DNA of 64,000 nucleotides from Mycolicibacterium sphagni (lineage in GTDB: Bacteria > Actinomycetota > Actinomycetes > Mycobacteriales > Mycobacteriaceae). This document shows, one piece after another, positions 16,445 through 24,890 of the stretch. Made by a program: the position numbers and the translations under genes. The stretch lies in the NCBI RefSeq assembly GCF_002250655.1, contig NZ_NOZR01000017.1:1-64000 (forward strand). The letters are read 5' to 3'. The notes under the pieces are model-generated. The model was not told where the DNA came from and made no database searches. It saw only the letters and a list, made by a program, of their open reading frames with translations. Each line of letters opens with the position of its first letter. Within the stretch, counting starts at the first letter, position 1.

Positions 16445-17256
16445 TGCTGCCTGCGCTGATCGCCACCGACGTGGACGGAACGCTGCTCGACGACGACGAG
16501 CGCATCACGCAGCGCACCCGGCGGGCGGTGCGGGCTGCGGTGGCGTCCGGCGTTCAGTTCGTATTGGCGACGGGTCGCCCGCCGCGGTGGGTGCCTCCGG
16601 TCGTCGAGGAGCTGGGTTTCGCCCCGATGGCGGTGTGCGCCAACGGGGCGGTGATCTACGACTCCGCCCAGGACCGCATCATTTCCGCGCGCACCTTGCC
16701 GGTCGACGTGCTCGCCGAGATCGCCGAGATCGCCGCTCGGGTGATTCCGGGCGTGGGTCTGGCCGTCGAGCGAGTCGGCCGCAGCGCGCACGACTCGGCA
16801 ACCCCACAGTTCGTGAGCTCGCCCGGCTACGAGCACGCCTGGCTCAACCCGGACAACACCGAAGTCTCGATCGAGGATCTGCTCAGCGCGCCCGCGGTGA
16901 AGCTGCTGATCCGTAAGGCCGGCGCCCGTAGTTCGGACATGGCCGTCGAGCTCGCCAAACACATTGGGGTACAGGGTGATATCACTTACTCCACCAATAA
17001 TGGCCTGATCGAGATCAACCCGCTGGGAACCAGTAAGGCCACCGGGGTCGCGGAGATCGCCGAGCCGCTGGGGATAACCGCCGAGGACGTGGTTGCGTTC
17101 GGTGACATGCCCAACGACGTGCCGATGCTGCTGTGGGCCGGCCTCGGTGTCGCGATGGGCAATGCCCACCCGGATGCGCTGGCCGCGGCTAACGAGGTGA
17201 CCGCACCCAATACCGACGACGGGTTGGCTCGGGTTCTCGAACGCTGGTGGCTGTAG
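16444..17256 (+). CDS. HAD family (Cof-type) hydrolase (Rv3813c-like)
   Basis: A 270-residue haloacid-dehalogenase phosphatase. Motif I is DVDGTLL with the nucleophile Asp9 and acid/base Asp11. A Cof-type C2 cap occupies the middle, and motif III/IV is GDMPNDVPM near the C-terminus. Such enzymes remove phosphate from sugar phosphates or flavin/pyridoxal cofactors; the substrate here is unknown. The context, directly after two acyltransferases with overlapping stop/start, allows a phosphatidate-like or phosphoglycolipid substrate, but that is inference. It ends eight bases from the convergent amidase stop. Confidence 0.92.
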   Translation: MLPALIATDVDGTLLDDDERITQRTRRAVRAAVASGVQFVLATGRPPRWVPPVVEELGFAPMAVCANGAVIYDSAQDRIISARTLPVDVLAEIAEIAARVIPGVGLAVERVGRSAHDSATPQFVSSPGYEHAWLNPDNTEVSIEDLLSAPAVKLLIRKAGARSSDMAVELAKHIGVQGDITYSTNNGLIEINPLGTSKATGVAEIAEPLGITAEDVVAFGDMPNDVPMLLWAGLGVAMGNAHPDALAAANEVTAPNTDDGLARVLERWWL

Positions 17257-17263
17257 CCCGCGA

Positions 17264-18904
17264 CTAGCTCACCGGCTCCGGCGCCGGATTCGTCGCGCGG
17301 GTGAACCGCTCGAGTTGCACCGGCGGTCCGTCAGCAGGCGGCGGCGGCATCACCAGCGTGAGCGCGTCGACCACCCGCAACACATTGTGAGTCTGCCGGT
17401 CGAAGTTCAGCGTGCCGTGCTGGAAGTTCTGCACGATCCATTCGGGTTCTTGGATCTCGCCGCTGGTCGGCAGGCCCAGCGCGCCGCGCTCGTAGCCCAG
17501 TGACGCCCACGCTTCGTAGATGGCACCCGTGAGTGGCTGCGCCTCGGTGTTCGGCGACCAGTAGATGGCGCCGTGTTCGAACGTCACGTACCGCGCATCG
17601 CCGTCGGCCGACGCCTCGGGTGACGTCGGCATCCCCAGCGGTCCGTCTTTGCCGCCCATGGCTTCCCACTTGGCGAAGATGGCACCGCCGCGCAAAGATT
17701 CGATGAGATCCGGCGGTCGATTGAATCGTGCTGCGATATCGCGGATTTGACCGAGTGCGGCGTAGCCCGCGTTGCCCGGGCACGCGGTGTTGCCGACGTC
17801 GCGGTGGGCGAAGATCGTCGGGAGGGTGGGAGTCGCTCCCGCGGGGAAGAAGGTGTATTCGCTGCCCGCCGACGTCAGGGTCACGGTGCCCAGCGGGTTC
17901 ACCCGGTCCAGGCCCAACCGCCAGCCGAGCAGCCGGCCCACGGTGCGGATCAGGATGTCGGTGGGCGGTACGTCTTCGAAGTCGCCGATCATCGAGACGC
18001 CCCACACGTCGCGGTTGAATCCACCTGTGTGCGAACCGAGTACGTCCTTGGTGATACCGCCTGCGCGGCCTTCGAAGACCTGGCCGTATTTGTCCACCAA
18101 GGCGTTGTAGGCGATGTCGCACCACCCTAGGGTGCGGGTGTGATAGGCGTAGATCGAGCGGACGATGGCCGCGGAGTCTTCCGGCGCGTAGTCGTTGCTT
18201 CCCGCGGTGTGGTGCACGACCGCCGCGCGAATCCCAGGGCCGTACACGGTATTACCGCAGCGCATGTGCTCGTCGGCGCCCCACTGGCTGCGGCTGATGA
18301 TGTTCGGCGGCTGCCCAGGCCCGAGCGCGGCGGTCGGCGGATTCCACTGCGAGTCGACGGGCGCTTTCGGCGGGGTGATCAGAACAGCCGAGATGTTCTG
18401 CGCGAAGGGCTGTTCGGCGGTGGCGGGCACATAGCCGAGTTCCTTGCCGGCGTCGAGCCCGGTCTCGGGCGGCGCGCTGGTGATCGGTGCGTTGGGGGGC
18501 CGAGTGACGGCGATCTGCACCGATGTTGTGTTGCCGACGAACACCGGGTCGGTGCCGCGCGGGCCGCCGCCTTGCGTGTCGTCGGCGTTGGACTCGAGCG
18601 TGTCCGCGTTGTACCACGGGCCCCAGCTTCCGTCCGCCTTCTTGGCGCGCACCCGGGCGGACGTTCCGGTGAGGTCGGTGCCCGTCAGCGCCACCATGGA
18701 GAACGGTGTCGGCTGGCTGATTTCGCGGATCGTCATACCGCCGCCGAGCCCGGTGAGGGGTTGCTGGGACAGGACCGTATCCGCGGCACTGGAGCCGTCG
18801 CGGTGTTCGGAGCCGGGCACCCCGGTGATCGCCCACGGCAGGATGACGACGGTCGCCGCGATGGCGGTGAACACGAGCGTCGGCGCGGGTCGACGGGGCA
18901 GCAC
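17264..18904 (-). CDS. secreted peptidoglycan amidase with LGFP repeats (Rv3811-like)
   Basis: A 546-residue exported N-acetylmuramoyl-L-alanine amidase-type protein. A signal peptide or anchor lies at about 8-30. An unstructured region and a beta-rich module lead into a PGRP/amidase_2 core (about 205-385) with zinc ligands in VVHHTAGS and HRDVGNTACPG. Two to three LGFP repeats follow (DGPLGMPTS, RGALGLPTS, with spaced aromatic residues), which bind the arabinogalactan-peptidoglycan layer. The N-terminal part resembles the extended region found in mycobacterial/corynebacterial orthologues. GTG start at 18904. The next gene in the same direction upstream is erp, about 160 bases away with a hairpin between, so it probably has its own promoter. 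Confidence 0.92.
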   Translation of the reverse strand: MLPRRPAPTLVFTAIAATVVILPWAITGVPGSEHRDGSSAADTVLSQQPLTGLGGGMTIREISQPTPFSMVALTGTDLTGTSARVRAKKADGSWGPWYNADTLESNADDTQGGGPRGTDPVFVGNTTSVQIAVTRPPNAPITSAPPETGLDAGKELGYVPATAEQPFAQNISAVLITPPKAPVDSQWNPPTAALGPGQPPNIISRSQWGADEHMRCGNTVYGPGIRAAVVHHTAGSNDYAPEDSAAIVRSIYAYHTRTLGWCDIAYNALVDKYGQVFEGRAGGITKDVLGSHTGGFNRDVWGVSMIGDFEDVPPTDILIRTVGRLLGWRLGLDRVNPLGTVTLTSAGSEYTFFPAGATPTLPTIFAHRDVGNTACPGNAGYAALGQIRDIAARFNRPPDLIESLRGGAIFAKWEAMGGKDGPLGMPTSPEASADGDARYVTFEHGAIYWSPNTEAQPLTGAIYEAWASLGYERGALGLPTSGEIQEPEWIVQNFQHGTLNFDRQTHNVLRVVDALTLVMPPPPADGPPVQLERFTRATNPAPEPVS

Positions 18905-18984
18905 AAGGCGATGTTACGTATGTGCTATCTGATACCAGTGTTTCGACACGGGCCAGTGTGAAGAAAGTGAAACTGCAAGCCTGC

Positions 18985-19050
18985 AACGGCACCGCAGGGG
19001 CCTCTCCGGGTTCACTGACCTAGCGGCCTGACCCACCCTGCGGTGCCGTT
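18985..19050 (-). terminator. 15-bp stem hairpin after erp
   Basis: AACGGCACCGCAGGG at 18985-18999 is perfectly complementary to CCCTGCGGTGCCGTT at 19036-19050, with a 36-base loop. It starts 17 bases beyond the erp stop on the erp strand, so it is best read as the erp terminator; no U-tract follows. The unusually long loop leaves room for a regulatory role. Confidence 0.7.
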
Positions 19051-19066
19051 CCGACGCAGGTCCTTG

Positions 19067-19960
19067 TTAACCGGCCGGTGCCGCTGCCGGGGCAGCGGCG
19101 GCCGCCGGGGCAGCGCCTTGCATCGCTTGGGTGATCGACGGCATGACTACCCCTTTGAGCAGGTCGAGTGCCTGTCCGACGCCAAGCTGGTTGGCGGCGC
19201 TGCTCAGGTCACTGATCAGCCCGCCCGAGCTGGACGAGGTGCTCGGCATCGCCAGCGAGGGATCGCCGAGGATCGGGTACGTCCCGGCTGCCGGCGCGCT
19301 GATCGGCGTCTGGCCCAGGCCGAGGCCTGTCGCCGACGGGGTCAGCCCGGGCGTCGTCAGCCCCGGAGTGGCGGTTCCCAGCGCGGGTGTGGTCAGCGCG
19401 GGGTTGGTCAGCCCGGGATCGGTCAGCCCGGCCGCGGCCGGCGGCGTGGTGACCCCCGGCGTGGTCAGGCCGGGCGTGCTGAGGCTCGGCGTGGTCAGCC
19501 CGGGCGTGCTGACGCTCGGCGTGGTCAGACCGGGTGTGGTCAACCCGGGTGTGGTCAGACCGGGTGTGGTCAGACCTGGCGTGGTGAGACCGGGTGTGGT
19601 CAGGCTCGGGGTGGTGAGGCCCGGTGTGCTCAGGCTGGGTGTGGTGAGACCGGGCGACGCCAGGCTCGGCGTCGTCAGGGTCGGGCCGGCCTGGGCCGGC
19701 TGGGCACCCGCCGGGCTCAGTCCCGTCGGCAGCGGCGGGAGGTTGATCCCGAACTGCGACAGACCCTGCTGTAGCGCAGACATCAGCTCGTTGGGCAGGT
19801 CGGTCACCACTGCAGCGCGGACGAACTCACGCTGTTCGGGTGCCTTCTGCGGGGTGGCGGTCAGTTCGACCACGCCAATAGCGGCAATTGGACTTGCGAC
19901 GGCCAATGCGGCGACTGCGCTCATGGCTGTCGAGAGCTTGCGTCGACGGCTGTTAGGCAC
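19067..19960 (-). CDS. erp: exported repetitive protein Erp (PirG)
   Basis: A 297-residue secreted, surface-associated protein. The N-terminal signal peptide has a SRRRKLS basic start and a hydrophobic core to about residue 32. A conserved region to about 92 (PNELMSALQQGLSQFGINLPPLP) is followed by a central repeat block (93-209) of PGLTTP-like pentapeptides. A C-terminal domain is rich in Ala. Erp is known from M. tuberculosis and M. smegmatis as a virulence or cell-wall-integrity protein whose repeat number varies between species. It is divergent from glf, 243 bases away, as in M. tuberculosis. ATG start at 19960. Confidence 0.95.
   Translation of the reverse strand: MPNSRRRKLSTAMSAVAALAVASPIAAIGVVELTATPQKAPEQREFVRAAVVTDLPNELMSALQQGLSQFGINLPPLPTGLSPAGAQPAQAGPTLTTPSLASPGLTTPSLSTPGLTTPSLTTPGLTTPGLTTPGLTTPGLTTPGLTTPSVSTPGLTTPSLSTPGLTTPGVTTPPAAAGLTDPGLTNPALTTPALGTATPGLTTPGLTPSATGLGLGQTPISAPAAGTYPILGDPSLAMPSTSSSSGGLISDLSSAANQLGVGQALDLLKGVVMPSITQAMQGAAPAAAAAPAAAPAG
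19334..19684 (-). repeat. PGLTT/PSLST pentapeptide repeats in erp
   Basis: About 23 imperfect five-residue (15-base) units reading P-(G/S/T/A)-(L/V)-(T/S/A)-(T/S/N), encoding residues 93-209. The middle block of PGLTT units is nearly identical at nucleotide level (cctgGTGTGGTCAGA-type units on the plus strand), indicating recent slippage or homogenisation. Confidence 0.9.
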
Positions 19961-20203
19961 GGAAGTCTCCTCAATATCTAGACAACGTTCGTGTCTGATT
20001 ACTTCGTGAGCCCGGAAAACGGCCGTGCGCCGTGCCCGAAGCCAACGTGATTGATGGTACGGCTGTGACTAGTGAGACTGGAGTGACGATGCGGAATCGT
20101 GAGCCAATTGCGACCTGGACTCGTTACGAGCCACGTGATTTGCCGCTCGTACCCCGGCTTGCGATGCGGGCCACACCGCACGGGTCCGATAACCTAGGCC
20201 CCG

Positions 20204-21457
20204 ATGAGCACGTCAGAATCCCGGGTCGCTCCGCTCCTGCCCGCCGGTCCAGAATCCCCGGCCGCTGAAAGCTCCTTTGACCTTTTCGTGGTCGGCTCCG
20301 GTTTCTTCGGCCTGACCATCGCCGAGCGGGTGGCCAGCCAGCTCGGCAGGCGGGTACTGGTCGTGGAACGCCGGTCGCACATCGGCGGCAACGCCTACTC
20401 CGAGCCCGAGCCGCAGACCGGCATCGAGATCCACAAGTACGGCGCGCACCTGTTCCACACCTCCAATACGAAGGTGTGGGACTACGTCCGGCAGTTCACC
20501 GACTTCACCGGATACCAGCACCGGGTGTTCGCCATGTACGGCGGGCAGGCCTACCAGTTCCCGATGGGACTGGGCTTGGTGGCGCAGTTCTTCGGCAAGT
20601 ACTTCACCCCGGACGAAGCGCGCCAGCTGATCAAGGAGCAGGCCGCCGAGTTCAAGACCGACGAGGCCACCAACCTCGAGGAGAAGGCCATTTCCCTGAT
20701 CGGCCGTCCGCTCTACGAGGCGTTCGTCAAGGGGTACACCGCCAAGCAGTGGCAGACCGACCCCGCCGAACTTCCCGCGGCGGTCATCAGCCGCCTGCCG
20801 GTGCGCTACAACTTCGACAACCGCTATTTCAACGACACCTACGAGGGCCTGCCCGTCGAGGGCTACACCACGTGGTTGGAGAACATGGCTGCCGACGACC
20901 GCATCGAGGTGCGGCTCGACACCGATTGGTTCGACGTCCGCGATGCCTTGCGGGCCCAGAACCCCGACGCCCCGGTCGTGTACACGGGCCCGCTGGATCG
21001 CTACTTCGATTATGCCGACGGCCGACTGGGCTGGCGCACCCTGGACTTCGAGCTCGAGGTGCTACCGACCGGTGATTTCCAGGGCACCCCGGTGATGAAC
21101 TACAACGACCTCGACGTGCCCTACACCCGCATCCACGAGTTCCGTCACTTCCATCCGGAGCGCGACTACCCGACCGACAAGACGGTCATCATGCGGGAGT
21201 ACTCGCGATTCGCCGCCGACGACGACGAGCCGTACTACCCGATCAACACCGAAGCCGACCGCGCGGTACTGGCCGCCTACCGGACCCGGGCCAAGAGCGA
21301 GACCGCCTCGGCGAAGGTTCTGTTCGGTGGCAGGCTGGGCACATACCAATACCTGGACATGCACATGGCGATCGCCAGTGCGCTGAACCTGTACGACAAC
21401 ACCCTGGCGCCACACCTGCGCGACGGGGCTCCGCTGACTGAAAGCAGCACAGAATGA
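20204..21457 (+). CDS. glf: UDP-galactopyranose mutase
   Basis: A flavoenzyme that interconverts UDP-galactopyranose and UDP-galactofuranose, the donor for the galactan of arabinogalactan; cytosolic. The 417-residue protein has an FAD Rossmann motif GSGFFG at 31-36 and the GGNAYSE segment. The conserved GAHLFHT, SRLPVRYNFDNRYF and MREYSR stretches contain substrate-binding Arg and Tyr residues. Start is ATG at 20204, with an N-terminal extension of about 20 residues typical of mycobacterial Glf. The stop overlaps the glfT2 ATG as ATGA. First gene of the galactan/arabinan precursor operon. Confidence 0.97.
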   Translation: MSTSESRVAPLLPAGPESPAAESSFDLFVVGSGFFGLTIAERVASQLGRRVLVVERRSHIGGNAYSEPEPQTGIEIHKYGAHLFHTSNTKVWDYVRQFTDFTGYQHRVFAMYGGQAYQFPMGLGLVAQFFGKYFTPDEARQLIKEQAAEFKTDEATNLEEKAISLIGRPLYEAFVKGYTAKQWQTDPAELPAAVISRLPVRYNFDNRYFNDTYEGLPVEGYTTWLENMAADDRIEVRLDTDWFDVRDALRAQNPDAPVVYTGPLDRYFDYADGRLGWRTLDFELEVLPTGDFQGTPVMNYNDLDVPYTRIHEFRHFHPERDYPTDKTVIMREYSRFAADDDEPYYPINTEADRAVLAAYRTRAKSETASAKVLFGGRLGTYQYLDMHMAIASALNLYDNTLAPHLRDGAPLTESSTE

Positions 21458-23394
21458 GCGAGATTCCGTCCGGCCCGATCACGGCCGGCGAGACCAAAGC
21501 TGTCAGCCTGCTGGCCCGGGTTATCCTGCCGCGGCCCGGTGAGCCGCTCGACGTACGCAAGCTCTACATCGAAGAGTCGGACACCAACGCACGCCGCGCG
21601 CACGCCCCCACTCGCACCACGCTGGAGATCGGCGCCGAGTCCGAGGTCTCGTTCGCGACCTACTTCAACGCGTTCCCTGCCAGTTACTGGCGACGCTGGT
21701 CGACGCTGGAGTCGGTGGTCCTGCGCGTCGAGCTGACGGGATCGGCTCGCGTCGACGTCTACCGGTCCAAGGCCACCGGGGCCCGAATCACTGTCGGCGG
21801 AACCGAAGTCAGCAGCCCGGACGCGACGACGCCGACCGCCGCGGAGTTCGAGATCGGGCTCGACCCCTTCGAAGACGGCGGCTGGATCTGGTTCGATATC
21901 ACCACCGACACCAAGGTCACCGTGGACAGCGCGGGCTGGTACGCGCCCGTGCCTGCGCCCGGCCGGGCCAGCGTCGCGGTGGGGATACCGACGTTCAACC
22001 GGCCCGCGGACTGCGTCAACGCGCTGGCGGCGCTCACGTCGGATCCGTTGGTGGACAACGTAATCAGTGCCGTCATCGTCACCGACCAAGGCACCGACAA
22101 GTCCACCGAACACCCCGACTTCCCCGCCGCTGCGGCGCGGCTCGGTGACCGCTTGTCGGTTCACCACCAACCCAATCTCGGGGGTTCGGGCGGCTACAGC
22201 CGGGTGATGTACGAGGCGCTGAAAAACACCGACTGCGAACAGATCCTGTTCATGGACGACGACATCCGCATCGAGCCGGACTCGGTGCTGCGGGCCTTGG
22301 CGCTCAACCGGTTCGCCAAGTCGCCGACCCTGGTGGGCGGGCAGATGCTCAACCTGCAGGAGCCCTCGCACCTGCACGTCATGGGTGAGATGGTCGACTC
22401 CGGGAACTTCATGTGGACTGGCGCGGTCAATACCGAATACGACCACAACTTCGCCAAGTACCCGCTCAACGACGAAGAGGAATACCGCAGCAAGCTGCTG
22501 CACCGCCGGATCGACGTCGACTACAACGGCTGGTGGATGTGCATGATCCCGCGGCAGGTCGCCGAGGAACTCGGCCAACCGCTGCCGCTGTTCATCAAAT
22601 GGGACGACGCCGACTACGGCCTGCGGGCCGGTGAGCACGGATATCCCACCGTCACGTTGCCCGGCGCGGCGATCTGGCACATGGCCTGGAGCGACAAGGA
22701 CGACGCCATTGACTGGCAGGCCTACTTCCACCTGCGCAACCGGTTGGTGGTGGCCGCCTTGCACTGGGACGGAAACGTCAAGGGCCTGATCGCCAGCCAT
22801 ATGAAGGCAACACTCAAACACCTTCTGTGCCTTGAGTATTCGACAGTCGCAATCCAGAACAAGGCGATGGACGATTTCCTCGCCGGACCGGAACACATCT
22901 TCTCGATCCTGGAAGCCGCGCTGCCCGAGGTGCGCGCACTGCGGATGCAGTACCCCGACGCCGTGGTGCTGCCCAGTGCGACCGCGCTGCCCACCCCGTC
23001 GGATAAGCGGTGGCGCAAGAAGGTCAGCATCCCGACCAACCCGCTGTCGATCTCGTGGCGGCTCGCCCGCGGTGTCGCCCATCAACTCAAGCCGCACGAT
23101 CCTGTGCACCACGAGCGCCCGCAGATCAACGTCGCGACGCAGGACGCCCGTTGGTTCTCGCTGTGCCGTGTCGACGGTGTCACCGTGACCACTGCCGACG
23201 GCCGAGGAGTGGTCTACCGGCAACGCGACCGCGCGAAGATGTTCGCGCTGCTGCGCGAATCGACACGTCGCCAGGTGCAACTGGCCCGCAAGTTCAACCG
23301 GATGCGCAAGGTCTATCGCAAGGCGCTCCCGGTGCTGGCCAGCAAGGAGAAGTGGGAAACGGTGCTGCTCGAGAACTCCTCCGCCGATGCCTGA
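21454..23394 (+). CDS. glfT2: galactofuranosyltransferase GlfT2
   Basis: The processive polymerase that extends the galactan chain with alternating beta-1,5 and beta-1,6 galactofuranose from UDP-Galf, at the cytoplasmic face of the membrane. The 646-residue protein has an N-terminal beta-barrel domain (about 1-155), then a GT-A (GT2) catalytic domain with the metal-binding Asp268-Asp270 cluster in MDDDIRIEP. The catalytic Asp384/Asp385 lie in WDDADYG, and the WHMAW His follows. A helical C-terminal region mediates tetramer/membrane contacts in the M. tuberculosis enzyme. It overlaps both neighbours, so it is co-translated with glf and the PAP2 gene. Confidence 0.96.
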   Translation: MSEIPSGPITAGETKAVSLLARVILPRPGEPLDVRKLYIEESDTNARRAHAPTRTTLEIGAESEVSFATYFNAFPASYWRRWSTLESVVLRVELTGSARVDVYRSKATGARITVGGTEVSSPDATTPTAAEFEIGLDPFEDGGWIWFDITTDTKVTVDSAGWYAPVPAPGRASVAVGIPTFNRPADCVNALAALTSDPLVDNVISAVIVTDQGTDKSTEHPDFPAAAARLGDRLSVHHQPNLGGSGGYSRVMYEALKNTDCEQILFMDDDIRIEPDSVLRALALNRFAKSPTLVGGQMLNLQEPSHLHVMGEMVDSGNFMWTGAVNTEYDHNFAKYPLNDEEEYRSKLLHRRIDVDYNGWWMCMIPRQVAEELGQPLPLFIKWDDADYGLRAGEHGYPTVTLPGAAIWHMAWSDKDDAIDWQAYFHLRNRLVVAALHWDGNVKGLIASHMKATLKHLLCLEYSTVAIQNKAMDDFLAGPEHIFSILEAALPEVRALRMQYPDAVVLPSATALPTPSDKRWRKKVSIPTNPLSISWRLARGVAHQLKPHDPVHHERPQINVATQDARWFSLCRVDGVTVTTADGRGVVYRQRDRAKMFALLRESTRRQVQLARKFNRMRKVYRKALPVLASKEKWETVLLENSSADA

Positions 23395-23929
23395 CGGCCT
23401 GCCGGTCGCCCCGCCCGCGAGCGGCGAAGTCGCCGCCCTTGTCGCCATCCAGTCGACGCTGGGCACGCCGCCGGTGATCGAGGTGGCCCGCGCGATGTCC
23501 CACTTCGGTGAGCACGCCCAGGGCTGGGTGGCGGTCTCGGCTTTGGGGGCGCTGGTCATGCCGAAGCGCCGCCGCGACTGGGTTTTGGTGGGCGTCGGAG
23601 CGGTGGCCGCGCACGCGGCCGCCATCGCGATCAAGTTGGTGGTGCGGCGCACGCGTCCCCACCACCCGGCGATCACGGTGAATGTCGGCACGCCCAGCGC
23701 GCTGAGCTTTCCCTCGGCCCACGCCACCTCCACAACTGCCGCGGCTATGCTGCTGAGCCGGGCCACCCGGTCGCCCCTGCCGCTGGCAGTGGTTCCCGCG
23801 ATGGCCTTGTCGCGGCTGGTGCTCGGTGTGCACTACCCGACCGATGTGCTTGCCGGGGCGGCGGTGGGCGCCGTGGTTGCGCGGACGGCAGCGTGTTTCG
23901 CCTCACCGCAGAAGGAGAAGCGGAAATGA
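23387..23929 (+). CDS. PAP2-family phosphatase, probable decaprenylphosphoryl-5-phosphoribose phosphatase (Rv3807c-like)
   Basis: A 180-residue membrane phosphatase with the full PAP2 signature: KLVVRRTRP at 83-91, PSAH at 109-112, and Ser142-Arg143 through His149 to Asp153 (SRLVLGVHYPTD). About four transmembrane helices. Its place between glfT2 and ubiA and its family imply that it removes the 5-phosphate from decaprenylphosphoryl-5-phosphoribose made by UbiA, ahead of DprE1/DprE2 epimerisation to decaprenylphosphoryl-arabinose. That role is established or proposed for Rv3807c, and is inferred here. The ATG at 23387 lies eight bases inside glfT2. Confidence 0.92.
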   Translation: MPDGLPVAPPASGEVAALVAIQSTLGTPPVIEVARAMSHFGEHAQGWVAVSALGALVMPKRRRDWVLVGVGAVAAHAAAIAIKLVVRRTRPHHPAITVNVGTPSALSFPSAHATSTTAAAMLLSRATRSPLPLAVVPAMALSRLVLGVHYPTDVLAGAAVGAVVARTAACFASPQKEKRK

Positions 23930-23935
23930 GCGCCC

Positions 23936-24850
23936 ATGAGTGAGGAAGCGGCACCGGTCATCGGTCCGCCGAGCAATCTGTTCAGCGGGATCATCAAGGC
24001 CATCCGCCCCCGTCAGTGGGTCAAGAACTCGCTCGTGCTGGTCGCTCCGCTGGCGGCCCTGGGCCGGGACGCGCACTACAACTACGCCGACGTCGGTATC
24101 AAGGTATCGATCGCGTTCGTGGTCTTCTGCCTGGCCGCGTCCTCGATCTACCTGATCAACGACGCCCGAGATGTCGAGGCCGACCGTGCCCACCCCACCA
24201 AGCGATACCGGCCGATCGCGGCCGGCGTGCTGCCGGTCGGACTGGCCTACGGCATCGCCGCGGTGCTCGCCGTGGCGTCGCTGGCCATCTCCTGGTGGCT
24301 GACTCCGCAGCTGGCGTTGGTCATGGGCATTTACATCGGTATCCAGCTGGCCTACTGCTTCGGCCTCAAACACCAAGCGGTGCTGGACATCTCCATCGTG
24401 TCGTCAGGCTTTTTGATCCGGGCCATCGCCGGTGGTGTGGCTGCGGGCGTGCCGCTGTCCCAGTGGTTCCTGCTGGTGATGGCGTTCGGCTCGCTGTTCA
24501 TGGCGGCCGGCAAGCGCTACGCCGAACTGCAGCTCGCCGAGCGCACCGGCGCCAAGATCCGCAAGTCGCTGGAAAGCTACACAAGTTCTTACCTGAGGTT
24601 CGTGTGGACATTGTCGGCCACGGCGGTGGTGCTCTGCTACGGCCTGTTTGCCTTTGAGCGCGACGGCAGTACCGGATCGTGGTGGGCGGTGTCGATCGTG
24701 CCGTTCACCATGGGCATCCTGCGCTACGCGATCGACGTCGATGGCGGAATGGCCGGCGAACCCGAGGAGATCGTGCTCGGCGATCGGGTGTTGCAGCTGC
24801 TGGGGTTGGTGCTGATCGGAACAGTCGTTGCAGCGATCGCCTTCAGTTGA
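23936..24850 (+). CDS. ubiA: decaprenyl-phosphate phosphoribosyltransferase UbiA
   Basis: A 304-residue integral membrane prenyltransferase-superfamily protein with about nine helices. It transfers 5-phosphoribose from PRPP to decaprenyl phosphate, the first committed step to decaprenylphosphoryl-arabinose. The Asp-rich motif NDARDVEAD is at residues 75-83 and the second conserved motif lies around GKRYAELQLAER. Syntenic with Rv3806c, an essential gene in which mutations raise ethambutol resistance. The start ATG at 23936 is seven bases after the PAP2 stop; the GAAGGAGAAGCGGAA upstream provides the ribosome-binding site. This membrane enzyme feeds the Emb and AftB transferases encoded in this window. 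Confidence 0.96.
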   Translation: MSEEAAPVIGPPSNLFSGIIKAIRPRQWVKNSLVLVAPLAALGRDAHYNYADVGIKVSIAFVVFCLAASSIYLINDARDVEADRAHPTKRYRPIAAGVLPVGLAYGIAAVLAVASLAISWWLTPQLALVMGIYIGIQLAYCFGLKHQAVLDISIVSSGFLIRAIAGGVAAGVPLSQWFLLVMAFGSLFMAAGKRYAELQLAERTGAKIRKSLESYTSSYLRFVWTLSATAVVLCYGLFAFERDGSTGSWWAVSIVPFTMGILRYAIDVDGGMAGEPEEIVLGDRVLQLLGLVLIGTVVAAIAFS

Positions 24851-24890
24851 GCCGCTGACATCCCAGTCGGGGCCGGCCGAGGCCGGACCG

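Noticed and set aside
21277..23766. Long open frame (829 codons) on the minus strand opposite glfT2
   Set aside because: It is a mirror of the high-GC codon bias of glfT2 and its neighbours; the translation is Arg/Val/Asp/Gly-rich with no known domain, while the plus-strand frame is an unmistakable GlfT2.
24828..24890. 63-base N-terminal extension of aftB from a TTG inside ubiA
   Set aside because: It would make AftB longer than known homologues and gives a Ser/Pro/Glu-rich leader; ATG at 24891 fits better.
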